Shown piece after piece: positions 59,159-64,000 of a DNA stretch of 64,000 nt. Origin of the DNA: Lutibaculum baratangense AMV1 (GTDB lineage Bacteria; Pseudomonadota; Alphaproteobacteria; Rhizobiales; Tepidamorphaceae); assembly GCF_000496075.1 (NCBI RefSeq), contig NZ_AWXZ01000015.1, forward strand, positions 1 through 64,000. Direction: 5' to 3'. A program made the translations under genes and the position numbers. Within the stretch, counting starts at the first letter, position 1. Every line of letters starts with the position of its first letter. The notes under the pieces are model-generated. The model had not been told where the DNA came from. It searched no databases and worked only from the letters and a program-made list of their open reading frames with translations.

Positions 59159-59551
59159 TCAGTTGCCGGCTCTGCACGACGTCGTGCCGCCGGCCCAATC
59201 GAGCATGAGCTCCGCCGAATAGGAGGCGCCACCGTCGAGGCCGAGAGTCACAGCGCCTAGAACCTCCTCGCCGCCCGACATCGCGACGAATTCGCCGCTC
59301 TGGGCTGAGGTCGAGGAGCCTCCTCCGCCACGCTTCGCGACGGAGAAGTCGTAAGTGCCGGACAGCGGCTTCGCGCTCTGCAGGACCGCCTGCAGGGTCG
59401 TGCCGTGCCCATCCGCAATCGGGCGTATCTCGCAGGTGACCTCGCTCTCGCCGCGTACTGACGGCGCCTGGCTCTCCCGCGCGGTCGTCGCGAACGAAGC
59501 AGCGAGCAACGCGGGAACGACAGCGAGCGCCAGGGTGGGGTACCTGAACAT
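59159..59551 (-). CDS. csgH: Curli assembly chaperone CsgH
   Basis: 130 aa with signal peptide (MFRYPTLALAVVPALLAASF). The mature part matches CsgH, an alphaproteobacterial periplasmic protein with a small beta-sandwich and a disulfide: CEIRPIADGHGTTLQAVLQS and, at the end, WAGGTTSC. CsgH blocks premature amyloid formation by curlin. It lies 65 bp downstream of the curlin gene on the same strand. Confidence 0.85.
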   Translation of the reverse strand: MFRYPTLALAVVPALLAASFATTARESQAPSVRGESEVTCEIRPIADGHGTTLQAVLQSAKPLSGTYDFSVAKRGGGGSSTSAQSGEFVAMSGGEEVLGAVTLGLDGGASYSAELMLDWAGGTTSCRAGN

Positions 59552-59616
59552 CGAATCCTCCTTGGTTGTCCGGGAGCGGGGACGGAGCGCCGCGCTCGGC
59601 GCCCCGTCGACTTCCG

Positions 59617-60123
59617 TCAGCGGCTGCTCTGGATCGTCAGCGACATGTTCCCGCGACCGACCTGGCGGGTCTCGGCCTGGTTGCCGTTGCCGACCTGCTG
59701 CATGCTCGAAGCGTTGTCACGGCCGACCTGATCGATCGTGGCCTGATGGCCGGTGCCGATCTGGGTGGTGCCCGCGATGTTGCCGCGACCGGTCTGGTAG
59801 GTCGCAGAGTCGTTGCGACGGCCGGACTGGCCGGTGACGGCGAAGTTGCGATCGCCGTACTGGTCGATCAGAGAGCGGTTGCGGAAGCGCTCCTGCTGCG
59901 TGTGGGCGTAGTTGCGGTCGCCGTTCTGGATCGTGCGGGCCTCGTTCCTGCGACCCGACTGGCGGGTGTAGATTTCGTTGCGGGTGCCGACCTGTCCGGC
60001 GGCCTGGCCGTTGTACCAGCCGCGCTGGTGGACGCTGCTCTCGTTTCCGCCGGCATTGGCGTCGGCGATGCCGGTGACGGACAGCATGGCGAGGGCGCTC
60101 GCGGCGAGGATGATGCGCTTCAT
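59617..60123 (-). CDS. Curlin (CsgA-like amyloid subunit)
   Basis: 168 aa with signal peptide (MKRIILAASALAMLSVTGIA). From residue 45 to 165 there are about eleven short repeats of the form Q-x-G-x-x-N spaced exactly 11 residues (Asn at 49, 60, 71, 82, 93, 104, 115, 137, 148, 159; His at 126). In CsgA two such units make one strand-turn-strand rung of the amyloid. One repeat (ERFRN) lacks the Gly. The csgB/E/F/G genes are not here and would be needed for export. Confidence 0.88.
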   Translation of the reverse strand: MKRIILAASALAMLSVTGIADANAGGNESSVHQRGWYNGQAAGQVGTRNEIYTRQSGRRNEARTIQNGDRNYAHTQQERFRNRSLIDQYGDRNFAVTGQSGRRNDSATYQTGRGNIAGTTQIGTGHQATIDQVGRDNASSMQQVGNGNQAETRQVGRGNMSLTIQSSR

Positions 60124-60359
60124 CGGGTCGTTCCTTTCCCTGGTTCCAGCTTCCGGCGGGAGGACAACTGCTCTCGCCGTGTTGGGTGCAGGTTTAGCGA
60201 CGGCGCCTTGAACTCGTGGTGAAGCGGCCGTTCATCGGCTCTTCAGGTCGCGGCCCGGCCACCGAACCTGCCGCCAGAGCGGGGACGATCATGGTCTTCG
60301 TGCCACAGACGCGGGACCGTCGCCTGTGGCATGGTGGTCCCGATCGGAGCAGCGGAGAC

Positions 60360-61751
60360 ATGTCGCGCCAGATGATGAAGCGAAGGAATTCCCGCGGTCT
60401 CGGCGTGCCGCTCGCTCTCGTGCTCGCCCTCGCGCCATGCACCGCGGCAGCGGCGGATCTTCAAGGCGCGCCTCCCGTCGCGGACATCGCATGGATGGAG
60501 GTCGAGTTCTCGGTCGGGGCGACTTATTTCGACCTGCCCGGCCGCTCGCTCGGCCGGGTCGGCGGTGGCGGCGGCCTCGCCGACATGTCGGGCGATCTCG
60601 GCGGCTGGGGGCCTTCCTTCGAGTTCAGCCTGCGCCGTGCGGTGCCGGCGGCCCGGTGGCCAATCTTCCTCGAAGCCAGGGGCTTCCTCGCCGGCGTGTC
60701 GGTCGAAGACACGGTCAGCATGCGCCCGACCGGCACGCGCTTCGTCGGCGCGACCGGTCCGACCACCGGCGGCGCCTTCGTCGACCTCGCCGCGAGCTCC
60801 GCGCCGGCCGCCTCGCTCGCGGCGGCCTCCATCCGCGGTGTCGGCGCCTCGGGCGACGCCGGCAGCATCGACTCGACCGTCAGCACGGTGGAAGATTTCA
60901 GCGCCAACGTCTCCACGACGCTGCTCGACGGCGGGGTGCTGAACTCGCTCGTCCTCGTCGACGGCCGCGCCACTCCCGTCGCGACGGCGATCGGGGCCTC
61001 CTTCACCGATCGAGGCTTAGCCTTGGCTGCCGTCGGGGACCTGTCCCGAGTCCAGGTCGTCAGCGAGTACGAGAGCGACGTGACGTATCTCGGCGGCGAG
61101 TTGCGCGTCGGCCTAGACCGCCAGCCGGTCGGCGCGGCCTCCGTCTCGCCCTTCGCCGGTATCGCATGGCGCGGCTACCGCCACGAAGCCCTGACCTCGA
61201 CGAGCCTCGGCTTCGTGCCTCCGCCGGCCGCGGACGGCGCGCCGGCACTGCCGGCCCAGTCGGCGACGATCGAACTCGACGAGCGCGTGAGGGGCCGCTA
61301 CTACGGCGGCAGCCTCGGCGCCGAGATGGCGGCGCCGCTCACCGACCGCCTCTCCCTCGAGGCCGGAATCGCGGGCTCCGTCTTCTACCTCCATGCCGAC
61401 TACCGGGGCGGCCAGCGCGGCATTCTCGACACCGGCCTGCCTGCAGGCTCATTCGCGGTCAGCGGGCCGCGTCTCGCCGAGGACGAGGGGCGGGCAGCCT
61501 TCGCCGTCGCCCTCGAGTTGGGGCTCGCATATCGAATCGGCCCGGGAAAGCTCAGTCTCGGCGGTTCGATCGAGTATCTAAGCGACGTGCCTTCGGTCGC
61601 GGCCGATGGCGGGGCTTCCGCCCTCGCCAGCGCACCGGGCGGCAGTGCGGGATCGGCCGGCAGCCTCGTCACCGGCACCCCCGAGCGGCGCCTCGCCTTC
61701 GACGACATGACGAATTTCGGCCTGAAGGTCGGATACGCCGCGAGCTTTTGA
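60360..61751 (+). CDS. Outer-membrane beta-barrel-type protein
   Basis: 463 aa. A signal peptide (SRGLGVPLALVLALAPCTAA, then AAADLQ), alternating hydrophobic strands and a C-terminal Phe (LKVGYAASF) indicate an outer-membrane barrel. An Ala/Ser/Thr-rich, strand-like insert at about residues 130-190 may be an extracellular or plug region. I do not recognise the family and it is not CsgG. ATG 60360 has GGAG upstream; 60372 and 60375 are alternatives. It is divergent from the curlin gene with a 236-bp gap. Confidence 0.75.
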   Translation: MSRQMMKRRNSRGLGVPLALVLALAPCTAAAADLQGAPPVADIAWMEVEFSVGATYFDLPGRSLGRVGGGGGLADMSGDLGGWGPSFEFSLRRAVPAARWPIFLEARGFLAGVSVEDTVSMRPTGTRFVGATGPTTGGAFVDLAASSAPAASLAAASIRGVGASGDAGSIDSTVSTVEDFSANVSTTLLDGGVLNSLVLVDGRATPVATAIGASFTDRGLALAAVGDLSRVQVVSEYESDVTYLGGELRVGLDRQPVGAASVSPFAGIAWRGYRHEALTSTSLGFVPPPAADGAPALPAQSATIELDERVRGRYYGGSLGAEMAAPLTDRLSLEAGIAGSVFYLHADYRGGQRGILDTGLPAGSFAVSGPRLAEDEGRAAFAVALELGLAYRIGPGKLSLGGSIEYLSDVPSVAADGGASALASAPGGSAGSAGSLVTGTPERRLAFDDMTNFGLKVGYAASF

Positions 61752-61818
61752 TGCGGCCGCGACGGCCCGGCCAACGTAGCATGGTCGTGCGGGCGTCGAA
61801 TGGCACGGGTGTCGCGAC

Positions 61819-62007
61819 ATGCCGGTCGAGCCTTTGGGACGATGCGAGAGCGTCGCTTCGGTCATCCATGCCGTCGATCCCGATGCCTTCGGTGTGCGGG
61901 CCTTCCTCTTCATGGAAGAGGAAGGCGGCGAGGCGTTTGTCCGGGAGATCCTGCTCGGTGGGGCCGGCATGTCCACAGGCGCCGTCGAGTACCTCTGGAC
62001 CCCGTAG
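61819..62007 (+). CDS. Hypothetical 62-aa protein
   Basis: The product (…VDPDAFGVRAFLFMEEEGGE…) looks like a small soluble domain; an IHAVDPDAFG stretch recurs in short unnamed proteins, but I cannot name it. ATG 61819 lacks a strong ribosome site. It lies between the barrel gene and DUF2125. Confidence 0.42.
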   Translation: MPVEPLGRCESVASVIHAVDPDAFGVRAFLFMEEEGGEAFVREILLGGAGMSTGAVEYLWTP

Positions 62008-62027
62008 CCGGCCAGGCCGCCGCTGCT

Positions 62028-63098
62028 TCAGAACAACCGTGGCAGGTCGGCGACCGGGAAGTTGCCTATATAGGCCTTGCCGTTGCGCAGCCGCAGCTCG
62101 CCCCGCACCGCGGGCTCCCCCTCGATCTCCGTCCTCTCGCCGATGAAGCGCAGTGCCGTGGCGACGAACGGGGCGACGCCGCCGAAGGCGTTCGTGGCGC
62201 CGGGGCTCGTGACGTCGGGGCCGGCGAGGGCCAGGGACAGCAGGCCGTTCAGGCGCCCGTCCGCCTCGGGCTGCAGGTTGCCCTGGGCGATGAAGCGGGT
62301 GTCCTGTTGCCGCGCGACGAGCGACTGGATGTCGAACCGGCCGCCCGCCTCCTGCCAGCGGGGCAGGAATTCGCGCGGACGTGCCACGAGCTCCGGCGTC
62401 AGCGCCACCGCGCTGCCGACCAGGTTGACGTCGACCGGCTCCACCCGGGTCGCCCCGGGATAGGTGATCATCAGGTCCTTCGCCGAGACCGCGAGATCCA
62501 TACCCTGGTCGTCGCCCGACGGGCCGGCCGCACCTTCACGCTGGTGAAACTCGAGACGGCGCGCCTCGAGTGCGAAATCCTCGGCCGCCTGCCGCCCCTC
62601 CGGCGCGACCGCCAGGTTGTCGGCGGCGACGTCGATCGCCCTCAGACGCCCGAGCGGCATGTGGAGCGACGCCTGCATCAGGTCCCAGCTCGCGACGAGC
62701 GGCCGGCTGCCGCCGAGGAGATCCGGCCCGCTCGCGACCTGCAGCGGGCCGTCCAGCTCCACGATGACGTGCTCCGGGCGCCAGACCTGCAGCACCGCCC
62801 GCAGCTCCTGTCCGGTCGCCACCACTTCCGGCTGCACCGACAGGGTGAAGCTCGGGCTCTCGCAGACGAATTCGAAGCGGAACGGGAAGCCGCCGGTGCT
62901 GCGCTCGCTGCAGGAATGGACGCGGCCCTGCGTCGCCTCGACCGCCAGCCAGGACTCGAGGGCCGCCTCCGCCCGGCGGCTCGCCACCGACCAGAAGTAG
63001 CTCCACGCGCCGATGGCGGCGAGGATCAGGAGGACGAGGACGACGAGCGCCATCGGCGGCCGGCCGAGCCCTCTCTTCCTGTCGTCGGTCATGCTCAT
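62028..63098 (-). CDS. DUF2125 envelope protein
   Basis: About 356 aa. One N-terminal membrane segment (MALVVLVLLILAAIGAWSYF) anchors a large periplasmic domain with the DUF2125 pattern: GFPFRFEFVCESPSF, SWDLMQASLHMP and a Gly/Pro-rich C-terminus ending in AYIGNFPVADLPRLF. The family may resemble AsmA-like or bridge-type lipid proteins; function unknown. Start ATG 63098 or 63092; the frame to 63155 is longer and unsupported. Divergent from the ChaC-like gene. Confidence 0.85.
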   Translation of the reverse strand: MSMTDDRKRGLGRPPMALVVLVLLILAAIGAWSYFWSVASRRAEAALESWLAVEATQGRVHSCSERSTGGFPFRFEFVCESPSFTLSVQPEVVATGQELRAVLQVWRPEHVIVELDGPLQVASGPDLLGGSRPLVASWDLMQASLHMPLGRLRAIDVAADNLAVAPEGRQAAEDFALEARRLEFHQREGAAGPSGDDQGMDLAVSAKDLMITYPGATRVEPVDVNLVGSAVALTPELVARPREFLPRWQEAGGRFDIQSLVARQQDTRFIAQGNLQPEADGRLNGLLSLALAGPDVTSPGATNAFGGVAPFVATALRFIGERTEIEGEPAVRGELRLRNGKAYIGNFPVADLPRLF

Positions 63099-63187
63099 GG
63101 ATCTGTCCGGGCTCTCTGGAGTTCGCGCCGATGCGGTGCTAGGTGACCGCAACATAGACGGTTTTCATGGCGTGACGAGGGCTTGAC

Positions 63188-63733
63188 GTGGAAGCTCCCG
63201 ACGACGGGCAGATGTGGGTGTTCGGCTACGGTTCGCTGATGTGGCGGCCGGGCTTCGTGCATGTCGAGGAGGCGCCGGCGCGCCTGAACGGCCTGCACAG
63301 GTCGCTCTGCGTGCTTTCGCATGTCCATCGCGGGACCCCCGAGGCGCCCGGTCTCGTGCTCGGCCTCGACCGCGGCGGCTCGTGCCGCGGCCTCGCGTTC
63401 CGCGTGCCGCGCGAGGAGGAGGAGAACACGCTCGCCTATCTCAGGGCGCGGGAGCAGCCGACGATGGTGTACAAGGAGGTCCGGCGGAAGGTGCTTCTGC
63501 TCGACGGGAGCCGTCGAGCCGTGCGCGCCCTCTGCTACGTCGTCGACCGCGCCCACGGCCAGTATGCGGGGGTCCTGCCGATGGAGACCCAGATCGAGCT
63601 CGTGCGCCGCAGCCGGGGGCAGTCGGGGCCGAACGCCGAATACGTGCTCAGCACCATCGCGCATCTGCGGCAGATGGAGATCCACGATCCCTCGCTCGAG
63701 AGGCTGAGCATGGGGCTCGGCGCCGGCAGCTGA
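63188..63733 (+). CDS. Gamma-glutamylcyclotransferase, ChaC-like
   Basis: 181 aa. The substrate loop FGYGSLMWRPGF is the ChaC signature; the conserved Glu that acts as acid/base is expected near EEEENTLAYLR. It degrades glutathione to 5-oxoproline and Cys-Gly. GTG 63188 has GAGGG 6 nt upstream; ATG 63212 is an alternative. DUF2125 and this gene are neighbours in related genomes. Confidence 0.88.
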   Translation: MEAPDDGQMWVFGYGSLMWRPGFVHVEEAPARLNGLHRSLCVLSHVHRGTPEAPGLVLGLDRGGSCRGLAFRVPREEEENTLAYLRAREQPTMVYKEVRRKVLLLDGSRRAVRALCYVVDRAHGQYAGVLPMETQIELVRRSRGQSGPNAEYVLSTIAHLRQMEIHDPSLERLSMGLGAGS

Positions 63734-63743
63734 GCAGCGGCGC

Positions 63744-64000
63744 TCAGGCCGCCGCGACGTGACCCGTCTCGCCCTCGATCGCCGACCTGATGTCGTTGGC
63801 GACCGCCTTCGCGTCCTCCGGCGTCTCCGTCAGGAGATGAACATGCGCCTCGCTCGCGCCGGCGGCCCGGGCGGCCGCGATCGCCTGCGCGGCACCCGCG
63901 CCGGCGGCGCCGGCCCAGACGACCTCCGCCTCCCCGTCTCCGCGCACGCTGACGAGGAGCAGGGCGCAGTGCCGGAAATCGGGCGCGAGCTCGATCGGCA
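63744..64000 (-). CDS. C-terminal part of an unidentified protein, cut by the window edge
   Basis: The minus-strand reading is open to position 64000. The visible ~85 residues (ending IRSAIEGETGHVAAA) include LAPDFRHCALLLVS and TETPEDAKAVANDIRS, an Ala-rich soluble alpha/beta piece. A GTG at 63947 could be a start but more likely the gene continues beyond the window. No family recognised. Confidence 0.6.
   Translation of the reverse strand, partial: PIELAPDFRHCALLLVSVRGDGEAEVVWAGAAGAGAAQAIAAARAAGASEAHVHLLTETPEDAKAVANDIRSAIEGETGHVAAA

Noticed and set aside
59617-60123. Regular short repeats that could suggest a CRISPR-like or tandem-repeat array
   Set aside because: The 33-bp periodicity encodes the 11-residue curlin repeat in frame; no spacers or conserved DNA repeat.

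Overview
The window looks like an alphaproteobacterial chromosome, most likely Hyphomicrobiales (Rhizobiales) close to Salinarimonas or Methylobacterium-like genera. This is inferred from family content: TIGR02302/DUF4175, DUF2125, DUF3072, a CsgH-type curli factor and a five-gene atpHAGDC operon. The conserved blocks ffh-rpsP-rimM-trmD-rplS, priA/fsa/xerC and hisC-tyrC, and the very high GC of the right-hand three quarters, agree with it. No 16S gene is present, so genus level is a guess.

Positions ~119-17,440 form a genomic island of visibly lower GC inserted at the 3' end of a tRNA-Ser(GGA) gene. A 17-bp segment of the tRNA 3' end (17424-17440) is repeated perfectly in the same orientation at 119-135, which I read as the two attachment sites. 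Next to the tRNA lies a tyrosine-recombinase gene that lost its catalytic half and is fused to the tail of an IS21-type istB gene, so the island is probably fixed. Its cargo is a compact operon on the minus strand: an 86-aa protein, a three-activity RecB/Cas4-like nuclease + RNase H-like exonuclease + UPF1-like helicase (1097 aa), a giant 2455-aa protein with two sacsin/Hsp90-like (GHKL) ATPase modules, and an 893-aa SNF2/RapA-like helicase. A divergent WYL-domain regulator faces it. The architecture resembles regulated anti-phage systems, but I do not recognise it as a named one. It is the best candidate for a new system here.

From 17.4 kb on the window is ordinary core chromosome. 17.6-20.7 kb: membrane protein, msrA, two cell-wall enzymes (MepA, L,D-transpeptidase) and a VOC protein. 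20.9-25.3 kb: SRP/ribosome block (YHS-like, ffh, rpsP, rimM, trmD, rplS with an unusual C-terminal domain, terminator). 25.4-28.7 kb: CynX-type transporter and leuC. 28.8-31.7 kb: small envelope and unknown proteins, a GFA protein, DUF4893, a zincin and an LptM-like lipoprotein. 31.7-39.8 kb: lysA, TIGR02302 and glycolate oxidase glcDEF. 39.8-45.9 kb: DUF6665, tenA and the ATP synthase operon.

46.2-48.9 kb holds a tandem pair of sulfotransferase-like/TPR proteins. 48.9-53.8 kb has priA, fsa, a FitAB-like toxin-antitoxin pair plus a broken second antitoxin, and xerC. 54-59 kb has metXW, chorismate mutase, hisC and tyrC (methionine, aromatic amino acid and histidine synthesis). 59.1-61.8 kb carries a small curli locus (csgH, curlin) beside an outer-membrane beta-barrel gene. 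The window ends with DUF2125, a ChaC-like gamma-glutamylcyclotransferase and a gene cut by the right edge.
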